Source: Mycolicibacterium setense (lineage in GTDB: Bacteria > Actinomycetota > Actinomycetes > Mycobacteriales > Mycobacteriaceae). From it: a DNA stretch of 64,000 nucleotides. The position numbers and the translations under genes were made by a program. The notes beneath the pieces were generated by a model. That model saw nothing but the letters and a program-made list of their open reading frames with translations. It was not told the DNA's origin and searched no databases. Shown here piece after piece: positions 54,440-63,005 of the stretch (positions within the stretch are counted from its first letter, which is position 1; each line of letters begins with the position of its first letter). The stretch spans positions 620,001 through 684,000 of the forward strand of contig NZ_JTJW01000003.1 in NCBI RefSeq assembly GCF_000805385.1, in the 5' to 3' direction.

Positions 54440-56034
54440 CAGGCCGGTCCTCCCAGCACCGCCGAGACGTACTCGCCACGGTCGAGCACCTCGGCCGCCG
54501 AGCGTTCGGCGTAGCCGAAGATCGGGCCGGCCGCGATCGTCAGTATCAACCCCACCGCGATCAGCGCGGCGGTCGGCACCAACATGCCGACCGGCATGCG
54601 TCCCACGCTGTCACGATCGGCGAACTCGATGTCCTCGGCGTCGTCGAGCAACACAGCCGGTGCCGCTGCGGACAGATGTCCTTCGGGGGCGTCGGCCCGG
54701 GCCCGCCAGAACGCCTTGGTCCACACCCTGGCCACCACATACAGGGTCAACAGGCTGGTGACGACGCCGCCGGCGACCAGCGTCCAAGCCAGCGCCGACC
54801 CGTTCGCGGCCCCCGCCTCCATCAGCGCCACCTTCCCGATGAAGCCCGAGAACGGCGGGATACCACCCAGATTGAGTGCGGGGACGACGAACACGAAGGC
54901 CAGTACCGGGCTGGCGGCGGCCAGGCCGCCGAGCCGGTTCAGCGTGGACGCGCCCGCCTGGCGCTCGATCAGCCCGACCACGAGGAACAGCGTCGTCTGC
55001 ACCACGATGTGGTGGGCGACGTAATAGATCGCACCCGACATGCCCAGCTGATTGCCCAGCGCGACGCCGAACACCATGTAGCCGATGTGGCTGACCAAGG
55101 TAAACGACAGCAGCCGCTTGATGTCGCTCTGCGCGATGGCACCCAGGATGCCGATCACCATCGTGAGCAGCCCTGCCACCAGCAGCACCGAATCCAGGCT
55201 GCCGCCGGGGAACAACAACGCGTGAGCCCGGATGATCGCGTACACACCGACTTTCGTCAGCAACCCGGCGAACACCGCGGTGACCGGAGCCGGGGCCGTC
55301 GGATAGGAGTCGGGCAACCACGTCGACAGCGGGAACACCGCGGCCTTGATGCCGAACGCCACCAGCAGCACCGAGAACAGCGCGTTGCGGGTACCGGCGG
55401 GAACGTCGTCGAGGCGCACGGCCAACTCGGCCAGGTTCAGTGTTCCGGTGGCCGCGTAGACCAGTGCGATGCCGATCAGGAAGATCAGCGACGACACCAT
55501 CGAGACCATCACGTAGGAGATGCCGGCCCGGACCCGCTCCTCGCTGGCGCCGATGGTCAGCAAGACGAAGCTCGCCGACAGCAGCACCTCGAAACCCACG
55601 AACAGGTTGAACAGGTCCCCGGCCAGGAACGCCGTGCACACTCCGGCCGAGAGCACCAGGTAGGTGGGCATGAAGATCGACACCGGCTGGCGTTCGTCGC
55701 CGTCGCGGATACCCTGCCCGATGGCGTAGGCGACGACCGCCAGCAGCACGATCGAGGACACCAAAAGCATCATGGCCGAGAGCCGGTCGACCACCAGGGT
55801 GATGCCCAGCGGGCCCATCCCCGGCACGCTCTGCCCCCAACCTCCGACATGCAGCACCAGCGTGCCGTCGCGATCGGCCAGGTACACCAGCGCCGCGCAC
55901 ACCGCGACGACGGCCACCAGGGCGATCTGGGTGATCAACCGCTGCAGCCGCGGCCGGCGTCCGGCGACGAGGGTCGCCGCGGCAGCGAGCGCCGGAATCA
56001 GCACCGGCAGCGGGATCAACGCCTGGGCCGTCAT
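54439..56034 (-). CDS. mnhD: Monovalent cation/H+ antiporter subunit D
   Basis: A 531-residue proton-translocating subunit homologous to NuoM/NuoN. About 14 helices; FNLFVGFEVLLSASFVLLTI near residue 150 carries the conserved Glu, and KAAVFPLSTWLPDSYPTAPA near residue 235 has the key Lys. It provides one of the ion channels of the complex. Overlaps mnhC upstream by four bases. Confidence 0.94.
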   Translation of the reverse strand: MTAQALIPLPVLIPALAAAATLVAGRRPRLQRLITQIALVAVVAVCAALVYLADRDGTLVLHVGGWGQSVPGMGPLGITLVVDRLSAMMLLVSSIVLLAVVAYAIGQGIRDGDERQPVSIFMPTYLVLSAGVCTAFLAGDLFNLFVGFEVLLSASFVLLTIGASEERVRAGISYVMVSMVSSLIFLIGIALVYAATGTLNLAELAVRLDDVPAGTRNALFSVLLVAFGIKAAVFPLSTWLPDSYPTAPAPVTAVFAGLLTKVGVYAIIRAHALLFPGGSLDSVLLVAGLLTMVIGILGAIAQSDIKRLLSFTLVSHIGYMVFGVALGNQLGMSGAIYYVAHHIVVQTTLFLVVGLIERQAGASTLNRLGGLAAASPVLAFVFVVPALNLGGIPPFSGFIGKVALMEAGAANGSALAWTLVAGGVVTSLLTLYVVARVWTKAFWRARADAPEGHLSAAAPAVLLDDAEDIEFADRDSVGRMPVGMLVPTAALIAVGLILTIAAGPIFGYAERSAAEVLDRGEYVSAVLGGPA

Positions 56035-56507
56035 TTGGAACCCTCGAATCCCGGTAGCGCGTCGAGTTCGTCGGGTGCGTCGGTGTCGCGGCTGGCATCG
56101 GGCTGGGGGATGCCGTCGGCGGAGCCGGACTCGAGATCGTCGGCGCCGGCCTGCTGCGAGACGCGGGTGTCCTCGGGATCGTTGCTGACCTCTTCGACCG
56201 TCGTCAGCCGGTAGGACCGGTAGGCCAGGGCCAGCACGAAAGCCGCGATGCCCATGCTGATGACGATGGCCGTCAGGATCATGCCCTGCGCCAGTGGATC
56301 AGCCGTGGTGGTGGCGCCGTTGCTGGTACGCCCGCGGATCGGCGGATTGCCACCCGCACCGCCGACGGTGAGGATCAGCAGGTTGACCGCATTGCCGATC
56401 AGCAACAGCCCCAACAACATTCGGGTCAGATTGCGCTCGAGCAGCAGATATACCCCGGCGCTGGTCAGGCCGCCGATGATGATCAGCGGAATCAGGAAGG
56501 TCGTCAT
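56031..56507 (-). CDS. mnhC: Monovalent cation/H+ antiporter subunit C
   Basis: A 158-residue NuoK-like subunit with three helices. LERNLTRMLLGLLLIGNAVN followed by LLILTVGG is the NuoK/MnhC core, and DPLAQGMILTAIVISMGIAA the third helix. The C-terminal 40 residues are charged and beyond the usual 110-120-residue core. Overlaps mnhA by four bases. Confidence 0.93.
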   Translation of the reverse strand: MTTFLIPLIIIGGLTSAGVYLLLERNLTRMLLGLLLIGNAVNLLILTVGGAGGNPPIRGRTSNGATTTADPLAQGMILTAIVISMGIAAFVLALAYRSYRLTTVEEVSNDPEDTRVSQQAGADDLESGSADGIPQPDASRDTDAPDELDALPGFEGSK

Positions 56508-59386
56508 CGCGCCACCGCCTTCGACGTCGGGGAAACCGTGGCCGTCTCCACGTCCACCCGCGCGCCGAGGCTGCGCAGCACATCGAGTACCAGGCCGACC
56601 ACGATGAGATACACACCGAGGTCGAAGAACAGTGCGGTCACCAGTTTGACGTGACCGAACACCGGAAGGTCGAACTGCAACACCGCCGACGACAGCGCGG
56701 GCGCACCCAGCAGGATCGAGGCGACGGCCGTGCCGGCCGACAATCCCAACCCCGTGCCGAGGATCTTGCCCGCATCCAGCGGCAGGGTCTCACCCAGTTC
56801 GTAACGGCCGCCGGCCAGATACCGCAGCACCAACGCCAGACCGGCGGTGAGCCCGCCCGCGAAACCTCCGCCGGGTGTGTTGTGCCCGGCGAAGAAGAAG
56901 TAGATGGACAGCACCATGATGAGCGGGAAGATCACCCGCGTCGCGACTTCCAGAACCAGTGACCGGTGCCGCGGATCGCGCATCTCCGAACCCCGCAACC
57001 ACGTCACGTCACCGATGGCCGGGCTGTAGGCACCGACCGGCCCGATGTCGGGTTGCCCGGCGGCCGTACTGACCCGCGGGGCGGCGCCGAACCGGCGGTG
57101 CCGGAACACCAGCGAGGCGACGCCGGTCGCGGCCACCAGCAGCACCATGATCTCGCCCATGGTGTCCCAGGCTCGGATGTCGACCAGCAGCACGTTGACG
57201 GTGTTGGCGCCCTGGCCGCGGTAGTACGCGGCATCCGGGAGCAGCTCCGCGATGCCCGCGCCGGTGCGTGCGGCCATCGCATACACGGCCAGTGTGGTGA
57301 CAGCGGCGCCCACAGTCAGGGCCAACAGGATTCGCGGCACGCGGTTGCGCGCGATGTTGGTGGCATCGGCCTCGGCCGGCAGAATCCGCAGCACCAGCAC
57401 GAAGATCACCAAAACCAGTGTCTCGACCAGGAATTGGGTCAGCGCCAGATCGGGCGCGCCGTGGAAGGCGAAGATGGCGCCGCACCCGTAACCCGTCACG
57501 CCGACCAGCAGCACCGCGGCCAGGCGGTTGCGCATCACGATCGCCCCGATCGCGGCGGCCAGCATCAACAACCCGACCACCACCTGCAGCGGCGTGTCCC
57601 ACAACGCGAAAACGGGCCGGTCCCGCATTCCCAGCGCCAGCGTCGCAATCGGCAGCGCCACCAACGTGCACAGGATCACCGACTGCGTGGCGGGTAGTGA
57701 GCCACGCTGGGTCGAGCCGGTCAAGCGCAGCGAAAGTACGTCCAGCCCACGGATGGTGGCGTCGTACATGCGGTCGGCGTTGCCCAGCGGTTGATAGGCG
57801 AAGCGCGTCCGCGGCAAGCGGCGACGGACCAGGAATGCCACGGTACCCACCACCAGGACCAACGCCGACAACAGCAACGGCAGGCCCAGCCCGTGCCACA
57901 ACGCCAGGTGATAGCCGGATCCGCCGGGCATCGTGTCGGCATACTCGTCGAGCACCGAGTCCAACCCGGCCGGCCACAGGCCGAACAGCAGACCGGCCGC
58001 TGCCAAGATCGCCGGTGCGACCAGGAAAGTCGTTGGGGGACGGTGCATTTCGGCCACCCGCGGGCTGGGATCCGGCAACCCTTTGCCGGCGAAGGCTCCC
58101 CACATGAACCGCAGGCTGTAGATGGTGGTGAACACCGAGCCGATCACGATGCAGGCCAGTACATATGGCGCCGCGACACCAAGCGCAGGACTGTGCGCCA
58201 CGGTCTCCAGGTCGGCTTCCTTGGCCACGAAACCGAAGAACGGCGGGAGGGCGGCCATGCTGGCGGTGGCGCCGATCGCGATGACGAGAAGCGGTCGATG
58301 CCGCCGGCCCAGCCCCGCAAGCCGACGGATGTCGCGCGTGCCGGTGGCATGGTCGATCACGCCGACCACCATGAACAATGCCGCCTTGAACATCGCATGC
58401 GCACATAGCATGGCCAGCCCGGCCAGCATCATGTCGCTGCCGCCGGCGCCGACCATCACGGTGATCAGACCCAGCTGGCTGACCGTGCCGAACGCCAGGA
58501 TCAGTTTCAGGTCGTACTCACGGACCGCGCGCCATCCGGCCAACATCATGGTCGCCAGGCCGAGGCCCACCACCATGGGCCGCCAGAACGACGTGTCGGC
58601 AAATCCGGGCGTCATCCGTGCCACCAGGTAGACGCCGGCCTTCACCATGGCCGCGGCATGCAGGTAAGCGCTCACCGGGGTGGGGGCGGCCATCGCACCC
58701 GGCAGCCAGAAGTGCAGCGGCACGATGGCCGACTTGGACAGGGCGCCGACGAGGATCAGGGCCACCCCGACGGCGGCCGCCGTCCCGGTAGGAGGCGCGG
58801 CGATCAATTCGGAGAGCAGGTAGGTGCCGGCCAGGTTGCCCAGCACGACGATGCCGACCAGCATGGCCAGGCCGCCGAAGGTGGTCACCAGTAGTGCCTG
58901 GGTGGCGGCCCGGCGGCTGGTGGCCCGCTCGGCGTAGTGGCCGACCAGCAGGAACGACAACACCGTCGTGGTTTCCCAGAAGATGTACAGAACCAGCATG
59001 TTGTCGCTGACGACCAGGCCGAACATGGCACCGGAGAACGCCACCAGCTCGGCGGCGAAGCTGGGTAGCCGTTTCTCGATCTTTCCGTCGTGGTGATGGA
59101 AGTACTCGGCGCAGTAGAAGAGGACGAGCGCCCCGATGGCTAGCACCAGCACACTCATGATCGCTGCGAGGGAGTCGAACCGCAGCGTGATGTCCATCGA
59201 CAGTTCGTCGACCCACGGGATGTTCAGGGTGGGCACGTGCTCGGCGTCGGGCCAGTTCGCCGCGACCCAGCCCAGGGAACCCAGGGGCACCAGCGCGAGA
59301 GGATAGAACGCCATCCGCCCCCATTTGGCCACCAGAAGTGGCGCCAGCGCGGTCGCGACCGCGTGGGCGAGCAGAACGGCGAGCAT
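56504..59386 (-). CDS. mnhA: Monovalent cation/H+ antiporter subunit A fused with B
   Basis: A 960-residue polytopic protein. Residues 1-500 are NuoL-like (SKSAIVPLHFWLPGAMAAPT, then PVSAYLHAAAMVKAG), followed by the MnhA extension (MBH domain, GAPDLALTQFLVETLVLVIF). Residues about 815-945 are an MnhB domain (IFPLIMVLSIYFFFAGHNTP), so subunits A and B are one polypeptide, as is common in actinobacteria. ATG 59386 has GGAG upstream. It leads the operon A-C-D-E-F-G. Confidence 0.94.
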   Translation of the reverse strand: MLAVLLAHAVATALAPLLVAKWGRMAFYPLALVPLGSLGWVAANWPDAEHVPTLNIPWVDELSMDITLRFDSLAAIMSVLVLAIGALVLFYCAEYFHHHDGKIEKRLPSFAAELVAFSGAMFGLVVSDNMLVLYIFWETTTVLSFLLVGHYAERATSRRAATQALLVTTFGGLAMLVGIVVLGNLAGTYLLSELIAAPPTGTAAAVGVALILVGALSKSAIVPLHFWLPGAMAAPTPVSAYLHAAAMVKAGVYLVARMTPGFADTSFWRPMVVGLGLATMMLAGWRAVREYDLKLILAFGTVSQLGLITVMVGAGGSDMMLAGLAMLCAHAMFKAALFMVVGVIDHATGTRDIRRLAGLGRRHRPLLVIAIGATASMAALPPFFGFVAKEADLETVAHSPALGVAAPYVLACIVIGSVFTTIYSLRFMWGAFAGKGLPDPSPRVAEMHRPPTTFLVAPAILAAAGLLFGLWPAGLDSVLDEYADTMPGGSGYHLALWHGLGLPLLLSALVLVVGTVAFLVRRRLPRTRFAYQPLGNADRMYDATIRGLDVLSLRLTGSTQRGSLPATQSVILCTLVALPIATLALGMRDRPVFALWDTPLQVVVGLLMLAAAIGAIVMRNRLAAVLLVGVTGYGCGAIFAFHGAPDLALTQFLVETLVLVIFVLVLRILPAEADATNIARNRVPRILLALTVGAAVTTLAVYAMAARTGAGIAELLPDAAYYRGQGANTVNVLLVDIRAWDTMGEIMVLLVAATGVASLVFRHRRFGAAPRVSTAAGQPDIGPVGAYSPAIGDVTWLRGSEMRDPRHRSLVLEVATRVIFPLIMVLSIYFFFAGHNTPGGGFAGGLTAGLALVLRYLAGGRYELGETLPLDAGKILGTGLGLSAGTAVASILLGAPALSSAVLQFDLPVFGHVKLVTALFFDLGVYLIVVGLVLDVLRSLGARVDVETATVSPTSKAVAR

Positions 59387-59605
59387 GGCACTCCGATCGG
59401 GTTGGGGTCGGGGTGTCAGCCTTATATGGCTTTCGGGCTTTGGTTACCCATTCTACGTGGGCCGTTGTGGCTCCGATCAGCGTGCAGAGCCGCGGCGCGC
59501 GACCGGATCGAAATCTCTTGGCAGCCAGAAAGGTTCTGATGGGGGTGGCACCAAGACCGGGCCGAGAAACAGCTTCAGGGCGGACACACCCTCAAACTGA
59601 TCGCG
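59387..59605. promoter_or_regulatory. Region upstream of the mnh operon
   Basis: A 219-base gap between mnhA and the DUF1707 gene, both on the minus strand. On the minus strand TAGAAT at 59455-59450 could be a -10 box, about 65 bases before ATG. No matching -35, riboswitch or strong hairpin was found. Confidence 0.35.
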
Positions 59606-60055
59606 TCATCCGATCCGCGCCGGGCGCGTCGCACCGTGAGCCAACACCGGAATGGCATGTGAGGCCACGCCGATACCCCAACCCATGATCGGCCAGACCG
59701 GCCAGAAGTACCAGCCGCCACCGCCGAGCCCGACGGCCAGCCAGATGCCGAGCATGAGCAGCGACCCGGCGAGGTAGGCGGCCAGATGGATCCGGACGCT
59801 CAACCGGGCAGCGCGCTGTTGGGCGGCGTGGCGTCGGGGATCGTTACGCCGGAGTCTGTTGACGGGGAGATCGGCTGTCAGTTGGCGTAGCTCGCCGGTG
59901 GTCTGCGCTTGGAAGGCCGACTGCAGCCGATCCTCGTATTCGGGCATGGTCAGATAGCCCTGGCTGAGGGCCTGGCCGAGGTCATTGGCGGTCCGCTCAC
60001 GCTCCCGGTCCCCGGCGCGCGCAGTTTCTACGGTGGGTAGGGCGGTGTCGGCCAT
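59606..60055 (-). CDS. DUF1707/2TM domain membrane protein
   Basis: A 149-residue protein. Residues 15-70 are DUF1707 (RERTANDLGQALSQGYLTMP, EYEDRLQSAFQAQTTGELRQ), a short cytoplasmic helical domain, and residues 85-135 carry two helices (LAAYLAGSLLMLGIWLAVGL, YFWPVWPIMGWGIGVASHA) of the 2TM type. Function unknown; such proteins occur with cell-envelope and stress genes in actinobacteria. Upstream 60056-60115 contains no gene. Confidence 0.87.
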   Translation of the reverse strand: MADTALPTVETARAGDRERERTANDLGQALSQGYLTMPEYEDRLQSAFQAQTTGELRQLTADLPVNRLRRNDPRRHAAQQRAARLSVRIHLAAYLAGSLLMLGIWLAVGLGGGGWYFWPVWPIMGWGIGVASHAIPVLAHGATRPARIG

Positions 60056-60115
60056 CTCAACTCCCGTGAATCTAGTCGGTGACTAGTTACACCTTCCCAC
60101 TTGAACTTGCCACCG

Positions 60116-60613
60116 TCAAGATGCTGTCGTGGCCGCTTCCTTCTCCGCCAGCTCGCGCAAAGTGAGCAGCTGTTTGCGCATCATCACCACATCGCCGAGT
60201 GCCAGCGCCCAGCCGATGATCCGCGGGCCCGCGAACCGGACTCGCACGTGTAACCGTGTGCTCTCTCCGGTCTGGGCCCGCACCGCGTAGGTGACCGCGA
60301 CCCTCCCGGACTGCAACGTCACGTGCTCATCCTCGACGAACGAGCGCAGGGTGAACATCTCCATGAAGCGTTGGCCGATCTCGAGCCGCGTGAGTTCTGG
60401 ATCCCGTGTGCGTGGGCTGCGCCGGCCGATGTTGTCGAGCAGGTCGTAGCTGTACGGCGCAACTCGAAGCTGGCACAGCCAGGCGAACACGGTGGCCGGT
60501 GGGGCGTCGATGCTGATGGCCCGGTCCGCTGATATCGCGGCGTCGGATGCGAGCGCGTCGCATGGCAGTTTGGCGGCACATTCACTCGCCGTGGCGCCCC
60601 AATTCAGGCTCAC
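60116..60613 (-). CDS. SRPBCC/START-like lipid-binding protein
   Basis: A 165-residue protein of the helix-grip fold. SADRAISIDAPPATVFAWLC begins it, and the middle (TLRSFVEDEHVTLQSGRVAV, RLHVRVRFAGPRIIGWALAL) forms the sheet. It probably binds a hydrophobic ligand. Its start overlaps the stop of the upstream DUF2867-like gene, and both are divergent from a TetR gene, so the set likely senses and handles one small molecule (inference). Confidence 0.7.
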   Translation of the reverse strand: MSLNWGATASECAAKLPCDALASDAAISADRAISIDAPPATVFAWLCQLRVAPYSYDLLDNIGRRSPRTRDPELTRLEIGQRFMEMFTLRSFVEDEHVTLQSGRVAVTYAVRAQTGESTRLHVRVRFAGPRIIGWALALGDVVMMRKQLLTLRELAEKEAATTAS

Positions 60614-60999
60614 GCCAGCACGTCCGGGCGTGGGCGCAATTGTCCCGCAATGCGTTTGAGCGTCTGGCGGACCGCAACCTTGTGGGCTCCCGAGCTGATC
60701 ACCAGGGCGCGGTAGATCTTGCCGTGGAGGCCGGGGAACGCGGCCCAGCTCTGTGACCGCACCCGGGTGCGGTGCGGGCCCAGGTCATCCAGTTCAAAGA
60801 CCCACTCGTAGATCGAGAACGGGTGACGGCCCTTGAGGACCAGGCGTTGACGCGGCGTGCACTCGCCGATTGCGAAGCCGAACGGGGCGCGAGGCTCGGC
60901 GGGGTCACCGCACATCGCGCGTAGTACGGCGGCCCATGTCGTAGCGGCGTCGGCGTCGACGGTTGTGGCATGCTCATCGATATAGGGTAAACGTTCCAT
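60610..60999 (-). CDS. DUF2867/SRPBCC-like small protein
   Basis: A 129-residue protein starting MERLPYIDEHATTVDADAAT. GFAIGECTPRQRLVLKGRHP and SIYEWVFELDDLGPHRTRVR are helix-grip-type strands seen in DUF2867 and related proteins. ATG 60999 is used; the open frame to 61221 extends through the opposite TetR gene and is a shadow. Paired with the downstream SRPBCC gene by an ATGA overlap. Confidence 0.72.
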   Translation of the reverse strand: MERLPYIDEHATTVDADAATTWAAVLRAMCGDPAEPRAPFGFAIGECTPRQRLVLKGRHPFSIYEWVFELDDLGPHRTRVRSQSWAAFPGLHGKIYRALVISSGAHKVAVRQTLKRIAGQLRPRPDVLA

Positions 61000-61002
61000 A
61001 TA
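60981..61002. promoter_or_regulatory. Candidate TetR operator in a 21-base divergent gap
   Basis: TATAGGGTAAACGTTCCATA continues to TATA at 61002 and forms an imperfect palindrome around AACGTT. It overlaps the start codon of the minus-strand gene and lies 18 bases before the TetR ATG. Position suits autoregulation by the divergent TetR protein. Confidence 0.35.
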
Positions 61003-61020
61003 GAAGGACTGTACTAGATC

Positions 61021-61605
61021 ATGGCACCGCCGCGGAAGCATGAAACCGATGCGATCTTGGATGCGACGCGGGCGCTGGTGCTTGCCGAAGGGCCAAGGGC
61101 CGCAAGCGTTGCGGCAATCGCCAAGGTCAGCGGGGCTCCGGCGGGCACGTTGTATCACCGGTTCGGCAACCGCAATGGCGTATTGACCGCGGCCTGGCTG
61201 CGGGCGTTGGAGCGGTTTCAATCCCGCGCGATGGCGGCGAGTGGCGAGAGCCCGGTCGAGGCGGCGGTGGCGATGGGGGTGGCGGCCGTGGACTTCGCGC
61301 GTTCGGTTCCCGAGGATGCCCGCCTGTTGTTGACCATCCGGCCGCGCGACCTGCTCGACGGCGCGCCCGATGCAGAATTCACCGCGACGCTCGCCGCGAT
61401 GAACGCCCCGCTGGTGGAGCGGCTACGCGAGTTGGCCCGGGCGATATTCGGCGATGACGATCCCCGCTCGATGGATGCCATGGCGCGTGCCGTCGTCGAC
61501 CTGCCCTATGCCGCGGTGCGCCGCCACGCCAACTCCGCTGAGCTGCCGGCCTGGATGGAGGAGGACCTGGCCGAGGCTGTGCGGAAGTTGTTGACGGTTG
61601 GGTGA
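61021..61605 (+). CDS. TetR-family transcriptional regulator
   Basis: A 194-residue regulator. HTH at about residues 8-52 (DATRALVLAEGPRAASVAAI, VSGAPAGTLYHRFGNRNGVL). It diverges from the DUF2867/SRPBCC pair with only 21 bases between starts, the classic layout of a TetR repressor and its target. The C-terminal domain gives no ligand clue. Confidence 0.87.
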   Translation: MAPPRKHETDAILDATRALVLAEGPRAASVAAIAKVSGAPAGTLYHRFGNRNGVLTAAWLRALERFQSRAMAASGESPVEAAVAMGVAAVDFARSVPEDARLLLTIRPRDLLDGAPDAEFTATLAAMNAPLVERLRELARAIFGDDDPRSMDAMARAVVDLPYAAVRRHANSAELPAWMEEDLAEAVRKLLTVG

Positions 61606-61640
61606 ATTGGTCGTGGGGGTTGGGAATGTGGTGTGCCGGA

Positions 61641-61714
61641 CACTGTGGCGAATGTGCAGTCTGTTGGGCTGATTTCGGCATTTCATCGCAACAGAGTGCA
61701 TGTTCGTCACAGTG
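61641..61714. repeat. Dispersed hairpin repeat, copy B
   Basis: CACTGTGGCGAATGTGCAG at the left pairs with TGCATGTTCGTCACAGTG at the right; the inner arms CTGTTG/CAACAG also pair. The 74-base unit aligns with 52243-52314, 9.4 kb away. It lies between the TetR gene and the converging Esp-type gene. Confidence 0.78.
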
Positions 61715-61767
61715 CGCTGCAGGAGTGTTGCGGCGCGAGTTGGCTCAGGGATTAGCGGTTGGCCCGC

Positions 61768-62085
61768 TCAACGCGGGGGCATCTGGCCGTCGAGGTTGGC
61801 GCCCTCATGCTGATCGGTAGTGGTGTAGTCGGTGGCAGCCTGCCTGAGCTTCACGGCCAGGTCGGTCGAGATCAGATGCATCTTCCCGGCCGCTTCGCGG
61901 CGAGATGCTTCTGCCGATTGCAGCGCCATCGCTGTCGCATAGCAGACAAGGCCATGGCTCTGGAAGACATGGGCCGACGCCCCGTCGGGCGCGGATTTCG
62001 CCTTCTCGATCTGAGACGCGGCTTCCTCTTGAGGCACCGATTTCAAGCGGATGTCGTCGGAGACTTTCAGGGCAGGCTGTGTCAT
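61768..62085 (-). CDS. DUF2580/EspC-like type VII secretion protein
   Basis: A 105-residue, mostly helical protein without signal peptide. A helix (EAASQIEKAKSAPDGASAHV), a second (CYATAMALQSAEASRREAAG), then LISTDLAVKLRQAATDYTTT. The size, the C-terminal YTTTDQH motif (Y-x-x-x-D of ESX secretion) and the neighbours fit DUF2580, the family of EspC. It lies next to an EspA-like gene, as espC does to espA. Confidence is moderate because the sequence is short. Confidence 0.7.
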   Translation of the reverse strand: MTQPALKVSDDIRLKSVPQEEAASQIEKAKSAPDGASAHVFQSHGLVCYATAMALQSAEASRREAAGKMHLISTDLAVKLRQAATDYTTTDQHEGANLDGQMPPR

Positions 62086-62122
62086 CGCGGTGCCTTACTT
62101 GTGTCGGGACGAGGGAAGGAAA

Positions 62123-62869
62123 TCACTGCGGCGCCGGGCCGAAGCCGCCGCCGGGGATTTCGGCGGTAGATGTCAATGCATCGTAGTCGTGGGTAATCTT
62201 GTCTATCTGAGCTGCATTCGCTTTGCCTTCGTGGACCGTGTTCTCCACTCGGTCCATCGCGAACGGCACGGTCGCCATTACTGAGGCAGCTTCGAAAGCT
62301 AAGGATATTGCTGGTCCGCCAGGTCCCCAGAACTTCATTGCGATTGCTGCTGGAATGCATAGGGCGAGCGCCGTCTGGCGTTTCGATACAAAGTCGCGTG
62401 CTTTTTGGACCTGGTCGGCCTCTGTGAAGAGCACCGCTTGAATCGCACGGTCGTAACTTGCCATATTGTTCGCACGGTCTTGCTGTTCGGTAGTCCGCGC
62501 ACCGTAAGCATCCGATGCATCGCCCTGCCAGTCAGGCGGTGGTGCAGCGGTGCCAAGTGTCTGATGGGCGACGTCGAATTGATCGGCACCTCGGCCGAAT
62601 CGTTCGCCGTCCTCCGGCCTGCCAAAACCCAGCGTATTGCTGGCGATTGTCAGCATGATCAGGCCGCCGTTGATGATCGGCGTACTTGCGGCAGCGGCAT
62701 ACTTGGCCGGACCGACTGACGCGAGAGTTTGCATCATTCCGGTGAAGTCGCTGGCAATGCCAGCCATCGCCCACGGAACGCTGGAACTCGCCCCGGCGAC
62801 GTGGTCAGCGGCGCCCCCAAGGTAGTTACCACCCATGTAGACCGCATTCACGATATTCAAGGTGCCCAT
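62123..62869 (-). CDS. EspA/EspE-like ESX-1 secretion-associated protein
   Basis: A 248-residue protein. Hydrophobic N-terminal half (IINGGLIMLTIASNTLGFGR), then PPPDWQGDASDAYGARTTEQ containing the WxG-type turn, then AMKFWGPGGPAISLAFEAAS. This order is that of EspA/EspE-type proteins exported by ESX-1. The strict YxxxD/E signal is not placed as usual; it may be supplied by the EspC-like partner. GC is visibly lower than in the rest of the window. Confidence 0.68.
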   Translation of the reverse strand: MGTLNIVNAVYMGGNYLGGAADHVAGASSSVPWAMAGIASDFTGMMQTLASVGPAKYAAAASTPIINGGLIMLTIASNTLGFGRPEDGERFGRGADQFDVAHQTLGTAAPPPDWQGDASDAYGARTTEQQDRANNMASYDRAIQAVLFTEADQVQKARDFVSKRQTALALCIPAAIAMKFWGPGGPAISLAFEAASVMATVPFAMDRVENTVHEGKANAAQIDKITHDYDALTSTAEIPGGGFGPAPQ

Positions 62870-63005
62870 GAGGTGTTCCGTTTCGCTGATGGCGCCGTGG
62901 ACTGTGCCCCAACGCCGTGATCACGGGTTAGCTCGGAAGACCCTAACACCGCGACTGTGCCCTGGAACGCACCAAATTGTGCATCGAGCACGACACCTGG
63001 TCCGA

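Noticed and set aside
54676..56214. About 510-codon plus-strand frame opposite mnhD
   Set aside because: Arg/His/Gln-rich low-information sequence opposite a well-recognised gene; shadow.
57009..58406. About 465-codon minus-strand frame inside mnhA in another frame
   Set aside because: Same-strand alternative frame of a clearly conserved protein; no motif of its own.
62870..63005. Gap between EspA-like and membrane protein genes searched for an esx-type small gene
   Set aside because: No frame with a WxG motif of about 100 residues fits in 136 bases.
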